Made by a program: the position numbers and the translations under genes. A stretch of 39,394 bases of DNA from assembly GCA_964584815.1 (NCBI GenBank), contig CAZPBO010000013.1:1-39394 (forward strand), written 5' to 3'. Source of the DNA: CAZPBO01 sp964584815 (GTDB lineage Bacteria > Planctomycetota > SKW154). The notes under the pieces were generated by a model. It ran no database searches. It saw only the letters and a program-made list of their open reading frames with translations, and was not told the origin of the DNA. The first letter of the stretch is position 1, and every line of letters begins with the position of its first letter. Of the stretch, positions 24,304 to 32,510 are shown piece by piece.

Positions 24304-25788
24304 ATGAGGAGAGCGCTCGGGGTGACGGTGTTTGTTGTGGCGGTTTCCTTGGCGCTGGCACAACAGGCGCCGCAGGATTTGCAAGCCCAGTTCCTGAAGT
24401 TGGCGCGGGAAGCGAGCAAGAAGACTGTGGGCATAGTCTCCTATGTGGAGAGTTTCGGTGCATACGGCAACGGCACAGGCGCCATCATATCTCCTGACGG
24501 TTATATCTTAACCTGCGACCATGTGGTGCCAAATGATGCCAGCGGCAACCCGCCAAAGGAGATAATCGTTGTTCTGCCAGATGGGCGAAGGTTCAAGGCG
24601 AAGAAAGTCGCTGCCTGCCCCGACAATGACTACGCGCTTCTGAAGATAGAGGCGGAAAACCTGCCCTATTTTGAGTTGGGCGATTCGGGTAAGGTGAAGT
24701 TGGGCGACTGGGTGGCGGCACTGGGGCATCCTGGGGGTATCCGCGACGACAACCGTCCGTCCTTCTCGGTGGGGCGTGTTATAGGGCTGAAGAAGAAGGC
24801 AGTGGTGCTACAGATGGGCGGCAAATTCTATCCCGACGCCATAGCGACCGACATACCGCTTGCACCGGGCAACAGCGGCGGACCGCTTGTGGACCTGCAG
24901 GGACGCCTTATCGGCATAAACGGCGCTGTCATTTTGGTCGTCCACCGCTCCTACTCCACCCCCATAAACCGCATAAAGGCGAATCTTGACTCCCTGAAAG
25001 CGGGCAAGAATGTGAAAGGGGAGAAGCCCGCCAATATGTGGGCGGCGATGCAGGAGATGCTGCGTGACCTTGACCCTGAAACGATGAAGAAGGTGACGGA
25101 GCGAATCCAACGCCTCTTCTCTGACCCCGAAGCGCTGAAACAGTTGGGTGAGATGTTCGGCGGACCCGCCAAGAAGTGGATAGAACAGATGCGTGGTCTT
25201 TTCGGCAAGGAAGGAATGGGCGAGTTGTTCGGCGACCTGCAAAAACTGATGCAATCGGATAAGGTCCAGAAGGCGATGGAGGAGTTGATGAAAGCGTGGG
25301 GCGACCCCAACGCCGACCCACAAAAACTGCAGCAGAAAATGGGCGAGTTGTTCCGCAAGTTGATGGAAGACCCCGAGATTCAAAAACTCTGGCAGAAATG
25401 GATGGAGAAACTGTTCGGTGGTCAAAAACCGCCGTTCCCCGTTCCCGCTCCTCAACCCCAACCACAGTCAAAGACAACACCGCGTCCAAAAGGATATCTC
25501 GGCGTCAAAGTGGCTCCCGTCTCCTCTGACCTCGCAGATTTTCTGGGCATAAAAGAAGGACTTGTTGTGAAGAAGCGCGACCCCGCAGGACCCGCTGCAA
25601 AAGCAGGACTCCAAAAAGGCGATGTTATCGTCGCCGTCAACGGAAAACCTGTCGGCAGCATAGCCGAAATGGCGCAAGCATTAAAAGACGCAAAACCCGG
25701 AGATAAGGTGCGGTTTGATGTGGTCAGGCGCGGCGGCAAAAGGGTGCAACTTGAGGCAACCCTCGGCGAGTGGCCGAAGAAAAAATAA
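24304..25788 (+). CDS. Exported HtrA/DegP-like serine protease with one PDZ domain and a long helical insert
   Basis: A 494-aa envelope protease with a signal peptide (VTVFVVAVSLALAQQ). The trypsin-like domain (about 30-225) has an intact triad: His73 in TCDHVV, Asp109 in NDYALLKI and Ser191 in GNSGGPLV. A C-terminal PDZ (about 395-490) carries KGYLGVKVAPV and AGLQKGDVIVAVNGKPV. Between them is an unusual 155-residue Met/Lys/Glu-rich helical region ending in a proline/glutamine linker (PVPAPQPQPQ). GGAGGAGAAG precedes ATG at 24304. It is followed 21 nt later by a paralogue that has lost its catalytic residues. Confidence 0.93.
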   Translation: MRRALGVTVFVVAVSLALAQQAPQDLQAQFLKLAREASKKTVGIVSYVESFGAYGNGTGAIISPDGYILTCDHVVPNDASGNPPKEIIVVLPDGRRFKAKKVAACPDNDYALLKIEAENLPYFELGDSGKVKLGDWVAALGHPGGIRDDNRPSFSVGRVIGLKKKAVVLQMGGKFYPDAIATDIPLAPGNSGGPLVDLQGRLIGINGAVILVVHRSYSTPINRIKANLDSLKAGKNVKGEKPANMWAAMQEMLRDLDPETMKKVTERIQRLFSDPEALKQLGEMFGGPAKKWIEQMRGLFGKEGMGELFGDLQKLMQSDKVQKAMEELMKAWGDPNADPQKLQQKMGELFRKLMEDPEIQKLWQKWMEKLFGGQKPPFPVPAPQPQPQSKTTPRPKGYLGVKVAPVSSDLADFLGIKEGLVVKKRDPAGPAAKAGLQKGDVIVAVNGKPVGSIAEMAQALKDAKPGDKVRFDVVRRGGKRVQLEATLGEWPKKK

Positions 25789-25809
25789 ACTTAAGGAAGG
25801 AGTTGCGAG

Positions 25810-27111
25810 ATGAGATGGGCAGTTTTGTCGGTTCTGGTGGCGGGTCTGGCTTTTGCGCAGCAGAAGCAAGCCCCTCCTGTAAAGCCTCCTGTTAAGAATG
25901 CGCGCAAAAAACTGGAAAGCCGTGACGCGGTTCTTACCAAGACATTCGCAGGGGTGTGGGAGAAAGCAAGAAGCGGCGCTGTATGGGTGAAAGCGAAAGG
26001 CAAACAAGTCGCAGGCGGTGCAGTGGTTGAGGCAGGCTGGGTGGCAACAGCGCTGTCGGCATTGGGAGATGCGCGAGAGTTTGAGGTTCAGGACTGCGCG
26101 GGCAACACGGCAAAAGCGCACCTTGTCGGCGCTGACCTCCTCTACGATGTTGCGCTACTCAAACTTGACGGAGACCTAAAAGAAGCAAAACCGCTGCCCT
26201 TCGGCTCGGAGTTCCTCCTGCGTAAAGGGCAGTTTGTTTTCACCATAGCGCCACAAAAGAAGCACTTTTATGTGAGCGTGGTATCGGAGTTGGGACGCAA
26301 CATAAGCCGCCTTTCCGAGCAGACACTCAAGCGCTTGAAAGTTATGGGGATATTGAGCGATGAGTTCCGTGGCGCGAGGCGCTCTTATGTCGGTTTGATT
26401 CAACACGATGGGCGTATGCCGCTTGCCGACCGCGGACTTCCACTGGTTGACTCAAGCGGCAAGATGGTGGGACTCAACATAGAGTTGATATTCAGAGGTG
26501 TGGCGCTGGCTGCACCTGTATCACGCGTCAAGGAGACACTGCCGCGCCTGAAGGAGGGGTGTGTTCTGGGGGGATATCCGTATCTGGGCTTCCGCGGACG
26601 AACGCTGAAAGAGGCGGACGCGCCTGATGGGCTGCGAAAGGATATGGCACCGCTACGCCAAAAAGCCGAGGCTCCCGCCGGCTGGGGACTTAAAGTGGTC
26701 TCGGTGCGCACAGGCAGTCCTGCGGAAAAAGCAGGTCTCAAGGTTGGCGACATCATCTTATCGGTTGATTACGGTCCTATATGGTCGCTTACCGATTTTC
26801 GGCGTCGTTTTATGCATATGCTGCCGGGGATGAAGGTGCGTCTGGGTGTCTGGCGTGGTGAGAAGAGATGCGATGTGGTGGTTGAGGTGGGCAAACGCAA
26901 GCCGCGTGTTCTGCGCCTTCTGGTGGGCAAGGTGGACGATGCCGCCGCCAAAGACGCCATTGCCGAGGCACGTCGCATCCTCTGCGCCGACTCGGTGGAG
27001 ACCCTGCGCGATGAGTCGGGGCTTACGCTGCTTGTGAAGACAGAGGTGCCGCGCTGGGCGCTCAAGCGCCACCTCAAGTTCGCAAAAACCGCTCTCAAAA
27101 ATGCTCGTTAG
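25810..27111 (+). CDS. Exported HtrA-like pseudoprotease with PDZ domain
   Basis: A 433-aa protein with a signal peptide (VLSVLVAGLAFAQQ) and the same layout as its upstream neighbour without the helical insert. The trypsin-like fold is recognisable, but the catalytic His is Ser83 (WVATALSAL) and the catalytic Ser is Arg208 (ADRGLPLVD); only Asp113 (YDVALLKL) remains. A PDZ-like domain (WGLKVVSVRTGSPAEKAGLKVGDIILSV) follows, then about 75 residues with no assigned family. It probably binds substrates or regulates the active protease. GGAAGGAG precedes ATG at 25810. It overlaps the convergent DUF4159 gene by 4 bp. Confidence 0.85.
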   Translation: MRWAVLSVLVAGLAFAQQKQAPPVKPPVKNARKKLESRDAVLTKTFAGVWEKARSGAVWVKAKGKQVAGGAVVEAGWVATALSALGDAREFEVQDCAGNTAKAHLVGADLLYDVALLKLDGDLKEAKPLPFGSEFLLRKGQFVFTIAPQKKHFYVSVVSELGRNISRLSEQTLKRLKVMGILSDEFRGARRSYVGLIQHDGRMPLADRGLPLVDSSGKMVGLNIELIFRGVALAAPVSRVKETLPRLKEGCVLGGYPYLGFRGRTLKEADAPDGLRKDMAPLRQKAEAPAGWGLKVVSVRTGSPAEKAGLKVGDIILSVDYGPIWSLTDFRRRFMHMLPGMKVRLGVWRGEKRCDVVVEVGKRKPRVLRLLVGKVDDAAAKDAIAEARRILCADSVETLRDESGLTLLVKTEVPRWALKRHLKFAKTALKNAR

Positions 27112-28577
27112 TGGGTCAGACAATAAGTTATTATGTTGACCCCCAGTTTGAGGGCGTCTTCCGGCGCCACCATAACGGTGAAGGGATGCTCCTCCTTCTC
27201 CCAGCCGTTTGAGAGGGCATATGGGCAGAAAATAATGCGGGTCACCCCATTCACATCAACGCCGTAAAGCGGCAGCGGAGGCAGTTTCCCCGCTTTGCCC
27301 AGATAAGAGACGGATGCTATCTTGAATCTGGCATTGTAGATGGGATGGTCTGGCGGCAGAGGTTTCAGTTTTGCGTTGGGGAAAAGTTGTTTAACAAGGT
27401 TCACAAAGGAGTTGGTGAAGGCGCGACGCGCACAGCAGGCGTCCCCCACCAAAAAGCCACCTGAAAGCAGATGGTTGCGCAACTTCTCCACCGCCTTCTT
27501 GCTGAAGGAGAAATCGTCGTGTCCGCAGATGAAAAGGAAGGGATATTTTGTTATATCGTCCTTTTCGGGGTCAAGCGAGACGCGTTTGAACCGTGCCACC
27601 GCAGGAGTCTCTTTTTGCACTTCCTGCAGAAGGTTGATAGCGGCTGTGGGATTTGTGTCCCAGTTGCCCGCGAAACGGAGTTGGGCAAAGACAAAGGCAC
27701 CCTCATCGGGTGTCTTTTGCTGCGGATAGATGCGGCTTGAGGCGATAAAAAGCCCCAACTTGAAGTAGGCAAGGCAGTAAGCAACGAGGTTAACGCCCAG
27801 TTTGCGGGCAGTTGAGAACTCAAAGTCATAAGCGCCGGGGTCGTGAAACCCGTCCCAACCGTTTGTTATACCGTGCCTGAAAAGGAAAACTGCCGTGCGA
27901 CAGCCAATATCCACTCCGTAAACTTCCGGCACCTCATTGCGCTTTACCCTCTTGCCCGCAAAATTGTATTCGCAGGTCGTGATAGAATAGTGACTGTGGA
28001 AAAGGGGATGTTCTGGCGGCAGGCGCAGAATCCTTCGGTGCGGAAACATCTTCTTCACAACCTTTATCGCCGACTGCCAAAATGTCTTGTTGCCACAACA
28101 CGCCTCAAACCAGAGATACCCACCTTTTTCCGCGAACTCCCGCATCTTCTTTATCTCGGCATCTGAGAATTTGAGCGGCAGATGCCCCGTTATCAGAACA
28201 ATGGGATAACGATTCGGGTCGCATTCAAGGCGGGCAAGAGAGAGTATCTGCTGTCTGTGGCGAATGCCCAAATCTTTGAAGGCGAAGCGTAGCAGGTTTT
28301 TGATAGCGCCCGGGTTTGTGTTCCAGTCCCAGAAGCGGTATTCGCGACCGTTGTGAACGACTTTGCGCACACCACCGTGTATGAGGCGAACGATGAGGGT
28401 GGGCGGTGAGGGGGGTCTTTTCTTTTCGGTGCGGCGGAGAGGCGTTGCAGGCAGCGGCAGCGGTGGCATAGCCTCACCACCTTTTCTGCGATGGGGTGAG
28501 CGCCGTGGCGGTATCCAGTCACCAAACACCACCCCACAAACACAAAGCAACCCCAACACAACAACCCACTTGCGCAT
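27108..28577 (-). CDS. Exported protein with two DUF4159 domains
   Basis: A 489-aa protein with a signal peptide (VVVLGLLCVCGVVFG) and a proline/arginine-rich linker. Two tandem DUF4159-type domains follow. Each contains WNTNPGAIKNLL or WDTNPTAAINLL, a YPIVLITGH / YPFLFICGH strand, a GGYLWFEACC / GGFLVGDACC turn, and a P-x-HP(L/I) motif. DUF4159 proteins have a class-I glutamine-amidotransferase-like fold and often sit with MoxR/DUF58 systems, but no such partner is here. ATG at 28577 follows GGAGG; the frame is open further upstream but runs into the promoter region of purB. Confidence 0.82.
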   Translation of the reverse strand: MRKWVVVLGLLCVCGVVFGDWIPPRRSPHRRKGGEAMPPLPLPATPLRRTEKKRPPSPPTLIVRLIHGGVRKVVHNGREYRFWDWNTNPGAIKNLLRFAFKDLGIRHRQQILSLARLECDPNRYPIVLITGHLPLKFSDAEIKKMREFAEKGGYLWFEACCGNKTFWQSAIKVVKKMFPHRRILRLPPEHPLFHSHYSITTCEYNFAGKRVKRNEVPEVYGVDIGCRTAVFLFRHGITNGWDGFHDPGAYDFEFSTARKLGVNLVAYCLAYFKLGLFIASSRIYPQQKTPDEGAFVFAQLRFAGNWDTNPTAAINLLQEVQKETPAVARFKRVSLDPEKDDITKYPFLFICGHDDFSFSKKAVEKLRNHLLSGGFLVGDACCARRAFTNSFVNLVKQLFPNAKLKPLPPDHPIYNARFKIASVSYLGKAGKLPPLPLYGVDVNGVTRIIFCPYALSNGWEKEEHPFTVMVAPEDALKLGVNIITYCLTH

Positions 28578-28618
28578 ATCACATCCTCCTATGCTATTTC
28601 CAACAACAAGTATAACGC

Positions 28619-28639
28619 CGCAACGCCTTATGCGTTGCG
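28619..28639. promoter_or_regulatory. Perfect palindrome, candidate operator between the DUF4159 gene and purB
   Basis: CGCAACGC (28619-28626), spacer CTTAT, GCGTTGCG (28632-28639): an 8-bp perfect inverted repeat. It overlaps the purB -35 (28635-28640) and lies 42 bp before the divergent DUF4159 start. The placement suits a repressor site. An RNA hairpin is an alternative; no U-tract follows. Confidence 0.5.
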
Positions 28640-28663
28640 AGGTGTTCACATTATATGTATAAT
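28635..28663 (+). promoter_or_regulatory. Promoter of purB
   Basis: TTGCGA (28635-28640), a 17-bp spacer and a perfect TATAAT (28658-28663). Transcription should start near 28670, just upstream of GAGGAGG at 28673-28679, so the GTG at 28686 is the best purB start. Confidence 0.75.
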
Positions 28664-28685
28664 TCAGATGTTGAGGAGGCGTCTT

Positions 28686-30065
28686 GTGGACTGGCTCGCG
28701 GAAAGATATGCGCCCAAAGAGATGCGGGAGATTTTTTCTCTGGAGCGCCGTGTTCTGCTTTGGCGCAAACTCTGGCTTTCCCTCGCCAGACATCAGAAGC
28801 GGTTGGGACTTTCCGTCATAACCGATGAGGCGCTTGCGCAGATGGAAGCGGCGCTGGACAAAATAGACACAAAGCGCATAGAGGAGTTGGAGAGGCGTCT
28901 GCGCCACGATGTTATGGCAAATATAGAGGCGTTCGGTGAGGTGGCGCCCGCCGCCCGTCCCATCCTCCACCTCGGCGCCACATCCTACTTCCTCGTTGAC
29001 AACACCGACCTGATAAACATCCGCGAGGCGCTGCGCTTACTGGCAGCCTACACCACTCACCTCAGCAAACTCCTCCTCAATTGGGCAGAACGCCACAAAA
29101 ACAAGTTCTGCCTCTCCTACACCCACCTTCAGCCGGCACAGCCCACCACTTATGGCAGGCGGGCTTGTCTGTGGCTGCAGGATTTCCTATCGGACATAAA
29201 GCGCTTAAGCAACTTGGCGGAAACCCTTCCGTTTCGCGGCGTTAAGGGGACGGTGGGAACACAGGCTTCGTATATGCTTCTGTTTGGTGGAAACGCAAAG
29301 AAGGTGGAGGAGTTGGACAGGGCGGTGGCAGCAGATTTCGGATTTGGCAAAGTTATGCCGTTGACATCCCAAATTTACAGTCGCAAGTTGGATTTGGAAG
29401 TGGCGCAGGCGGTCTGCCAGTTGTCTGTCAGCGCTCATAAATTCGCCCAGGACATCCGCCTGCTGACGGGACTCGGCGATTTGCGCCAGAAAACGAGCCA
29501 AACGCAGGTCGGCTCAAGCGCTATGCCACACAAGCGCAACCCAGTGGACGCAGAAAGGGTATGTGCTTTGTGCCGTTATGTGTTTGTGCTGGAGGGTTAT
29601 GTGAGGGAGACGGCGTCGCACAATTGGTTGGAGAGGAGTTTGGACGATTCGGCGGCGCGGCGGCTTTACATTGAGCGCCTTTTTCTGGCAGCCGCCTCCG
29701 CTGTCCGTTACTGCTGCAGAATCGTTGAAGAGTTTGAGCCGTCAGAGCGCGACATATCGGGGCTTTTGCCGTTACTTGCAACAGAGGGCTTGCTGATGGA
29801 GGCGTCACGGCGGGGGGGAGATAGGCAGAAGTTGCACGAGGCGCTGCGCAGAGCCGCCACCGTCTACCGACAGTCCCAAAGCGTGGACGCTTTCCTTGAA
29901 GAGGTGGAAAGAGAGGGAATTATGAAGAGAGAGGAAGCGCGGAAGTTTCTTGATGTGGCGCTGCTTTCGGGACGGGCGGTGGAGCAGTGCGAGGAGTTCT
30001 TGAGGGAAGCGGCGGAGGTTGTGAGCGCCCAAAAAGCGGTTGCACCAGAGGCAGCGGGAGTTTAA
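28686..30065 (+). CDS. purB: Adenylosuccinate lyase
   Basis: A 459-aa fumarase-superfamily enzyme of purine synthesis, which releases fumarate from adenylosuccinate and SAICAR. The signature SSAMPHKRNPV is intact, as are HLGATSYFLVDNTD and THLQPAQPTTYG. I chose GTG at 28686 because GAGGAGG lies 6 nt before it and the promoter places transcription near 28670. An upstream ATG at 28668 would sit at or before the transcript's 5' end, and the ATG at 28635 lies in the -35. The four genes from here to 35231 are closely spaced in one direction. Confidence 0.93.
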   Translation: MDWLAERYAPKEMREIFSLERRVLLWRKLWLSLARHQKRLGLSVITDEALAQMEAALDKIDTKRIEELERRLRHDVMANIEAFGEVAPAARPILHLGATSYFLVDNTDLINIREALRLLAAYTTHLSKLLLNWAERHKNKFCLSYTHLQPAQPTTYGRRACLWLQDFLSDIKRLSNLAETLPFRGVKGTVGTQASYMLLFGGNAKKVEELDRAVAADFGFGKVMPLTSQIYSRKLDLEVAQAVCQLSVSAHKFAQDIRLLTGLGDLRQKTSQTQVGSSAMPHKRNPVDAERVCALCRYVFVLEGYVRETASHNWLERSLDDSAARRLYIERLFLAAASAVRYCCRIVEEFEPSERDISGLLPLLATEGLLMEASRRGGDRQKLHEALRRAATVYRQSQSVDAFLEEVEREGIMKREEARKFLDVALLSGRAVEQCEEFLREAAEVVSAQKAVAPEAAGV

Positions 30066-30067
30066 GG

Positions 30068-31759
30068 ATGGATTTGCACGCGGAGTTGCTGGCGCTGCAG
30101 AAGAAGATGGTTCAGCGTATGCACGAACAGATAAAGGATGTGGTGCGTGAGGATACCCCGGTTTTCAAGCGGTATAGGGATGAGTATGAGGCGGAGGTGC
30201 GGCGTTTTGCGCGCATCGCAACGCAAAAAGAACTTATAGAAAAAGTGGCGAAATCGGACATAGTCTACTGCGGAGACTACCACACCCTCGCGCAGGCACA
30301 GAGAACGCCTGTGAAGATACTGGAACATGTCTTTCCGCGAAAGCCCAAAATAATCCTGTGCGTTGAGGCGGTGATGTCGCACCATCAAAAACACCTTGAC
30401 GCCTATATGCGGGGTGAGATAAGCGAGGAGCAGTTTCTGCGCCGCATTGATTATGCGCACACCTGGGGCTTTGTGTGGGAACACTACAAAGTGCTGTTTG
30501 AGTTTGCACGGGAACACGGGATAGCAGTGTTCGGCATAAACAGCCATCCGCAAGGATTGCGCGACCGCCTCGCCGCCCGCGATAAGCACGCCGCAAAAAT
30601 TATCGCCGACCTAACAACACAGCACCCCGACAGCCTTATTTTTGTCCTTGACGGCGACTGGCATGTGGCATATCCGCACCTGCCCAAAGAGGTGGAACAC
30701 ATCCTAAAGAAGCGCCGCCTTACGCGCCGATGGCTCATCATCTTCCAGAACTCAGAAAGGATATACTGGCAACTGGCGTCGCGACGACTTGAACACCGCG
30801 TTGATGTGGTGCAGATATCCAAAAACCGTTACTGTGTCATAAATGCCACTCCACTGGCGAAACTGCGCACATACCTAAACTGGATAGAGGACATAGAAGA
30901 GTTGGGGTATTCACGGTTGTGGCGGGTCACCTCATCCCACGCGGCGATAGAGGACGACCTAATAACCATAATAAACGCGATAGCCGATTTCCTTGACCTG
31001 CCAAAGGAAGGTCTGGACGACTTCAGTGTCTACACCAACGCTGACCTTGAGTTTCTGGTGATGATGCTTGAACGCCGCCACTTCACTGAACCCGAGGTGA
31101 AGGAGTTGAAAAGCCGCATAGAGCACGACACATCGCTCTACTTTGAGAGCGGACGCATAATATTTTTGGCAAACTTAAGCCTCAACCACGCCGCCGAAGA
31201 AGCCGCCCACTTCATAAACCATATATGCGCCGGCGGCTTCCACCGCCACACCAACCCCCGCCAGAGGTTCTACCAAGCGGCTCTGCGAGAGGCGCTCGGA
31301 TTCCTCGGCTCAAAAATAATCAACCAGCGGCGGCGATGCTACACCGAAGAGGACTTCCGCCAATTTCTCAAACGCCGCTCCTCAAGAAGCGCCAACAACG
31401 AAGAAACAACTCTCCGCCGCGTCGCAAAACACATCCTCTCACACCGCCGATACGAACAACGCGCTCACTCCATACGCAAAAAGAGCAACCCTCCCTATGC
31501 CTTCCTCAAAGAGCCTCCCGAAATCCTCAACCTCATCACCCACCACCTCGGCTATCTCCTCGGAAACGGTCTCTTCTACGCACTCATCCGCAACAGAATC
31601 CCCAAAGAGTGGGTTCGTTCACTCTTCTGTGAAAACTTCAAAACAAGACGCCCATTTGATGTCTATATGGATGTCTCCTTCACCCTTCAGGATGCACGAT
31701 GTTTCAATGTTAGAGAAGTCAGCGACAACCTAACAGAGGAGGTCTCTGTTGATGGATAA
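30068..31759 (+). CDS. Cytoplasmic ChaN-like protein with an extra C-terminal domain
   Basis: A 563-aa protein with no signal peptide. Residues about 40-270 resemble the ChaN/DUF399 haem-binding fold: DIVYCGDYHTLAQAQ, ILCVEAVMSHHQKHLDAYMRGEIS, GIAVFGINSH and FVLDGDWHVAYPHL. Family members are usually exported lipoproteins of about 280 aa. The C-terminal ~280 residues, rich in His, Arg and aromatic residues (SLNHAAEEAAHFINHICAGGFHRH), belong to no family I recognise. ATG at 30068 is 2 nt after the purB stop. Its end overlaps the sirtuin start by 8 nt. A haem or metal-binding role is only a guess. Confidence 0.75.
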   Translation: MDLHAELLALQKKMVQRMHEQIKDVVREDTPVFKRYRDEYEAEVRRFARIATQKELIEKVAKSDIVYCGDYHTLAQAQRTPVKILEHVFPRKPKIILCVEAVMSHHQKHLDAYMRGEISEEQFLRRIDYAHTWGFVWEHYKVLFEFAREHGIAVFGINSHPQGLRDRLAARDKHAAKIIADLTTQHPDSLIFVLDGDWHVAYPHLPKEVEHILKKRRLTRRWLIIFQNSERIYWQLASRRLEHRVDVVQISKNRYCVINATPLAKLRTYLNWIEDIEELGYSRLWRVTSSHAAIEDDLITIINAIADFLDLPKEGLDDFSVYTNADLEFLVMMLERRHFTEPEVKELKSRIEHDTSLYFESGRIIFLANLSLNHAAEEAAHFINHICAGGFHRHTNPRQRFYQAALREALGFLGSKIINQRRRCYTEEDFRQFLKRRSSRSANNEETTLRRVAKHILSHRRYEQRAHSIRKKSNPPYAFLKEPPEILNLITHHLGYLLGNGLFYALIRNRIPKEWVRSLFCENFKTRRPFDVYMDVSFTLQDARCFNVREVSDNLTEEVSVDG

Positions 31760-32510
31760 GGGAAATCCTATGGAGGATGCGTTGAGGAAGATAGCGGAAC
31801 ACTGTGTTGAAGGCGGTGTTCTTATTTTCACTGGTGCTGGGATATCAGCCGAAAGCGGGATACCGACATTCCGTGGTCGCGGCGGGCTTTGGGAAAAATA
31901 CGACCCTGAAAAGGTGGCTACTGCCGATGCGTTTCGGCGCGACCCGTCTCTGTATTGGCGGTTCTTCCTTGATGTGCGTCTGCCCATTCTGAAGAAAGTG
32001 AAACCCAACCCCGCCCACTATGCGGTGACGCAGTTGCAGAAGGATGGCTGGGTGAGCGCGGTTGTGACACAAAATATAGATGGACTCCATCAGGCGGCGG
32101 GGACAGAAGGGGTGCTGGAGTTGCACGGTTCAACCCGCCGCTTTCTCTGCACCCGTTGCGACTTCCGCTGCGGACTGGAGGAGATAGACAAAATTTTGCT
32201 TGAGTCGTTTCCACCCGTTTGTGAGCGCTGCGGTGCGGTTCTGCGTCCTGATGTTGTGCTTTTCGGGGAGGCGCTGCCGGCAGGGGTGCTGGAAGCGGCG
32301 TTTGAAGCGGCACAACGCAGCCGAATCGCCCTCTCCGTTGGCTCATCCCTGGTCGTCTATCCCGCAGCGTTCGTGCCGCAACACGCCCAATCCTTTGCCA
32401 TAATCAACCTTGAACCGACACCACTTGACGGAGCGGCAGTGGCGGTGGTGCGTCAGAAAGCCAGCGTTGCCCTGCCACGGCTTGTGGAAATCCTCAAGGA
32501 GCGGAGATGA
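31752..32510 (+). CDS. Sir2-family NAD-dependent protein deacylase
   Basis: A 252-aa sirtuin that removes acyl groups from lysine using NAD. Intact motifs are GAGISAESGIPTFRG, TQNIDGLHQAAG, the catalytic His in LELHGS, a zinc site (CTRC and CERC), and VGSSLVVYPAA. The Tyr/Arg pair that marks class III desuccinylases is not evident (TADAFRRDP region). ATG at 31752 follows GGAGG with 9-nt spacing and overlaps the ChaN-like gene; its stop overlaps the kinase start (ATGA). It may act on the products of the neighbouring genes, but nothing shows this. Confidence 0.94.
   Translation: MDKGNPMEDALRKIAEHCVEGGVLIFTGAGISAESGIPTFRGRGGLWEKYDPEKVATADAFRRDPSLYWRFFLDVRLPILKKVKPNPAHYAVTQLQKDGWVSAVVTQNIDGLHQAAGTEGVLELHGSTRRFLCTRCDFRCGLEEIDKILLESFPPVCERCGAVLRPDVVLFGEALPAGVLEAAFEAAQRSRIALSVGSSLVVYPAAFVPQHAQSFAIINLEPTPLDGAAVAVVRQKASVALPRLVEILKERR

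Noticed and set aside
24808..25461. Minus-strand frame of 217 codons inside the HtrA gene
   Set aside because: Mirror of codon bias in the helical insert; low-complexity translation and no ribosome-binding site.
28635..28686. Upstream ATG starts for purB (28635, 28668)
   Set aside because: They lie within the promoter or at the predicted 5' end of the transcript, while GTG at 28686 has GAGGAGG at ideal spacing.
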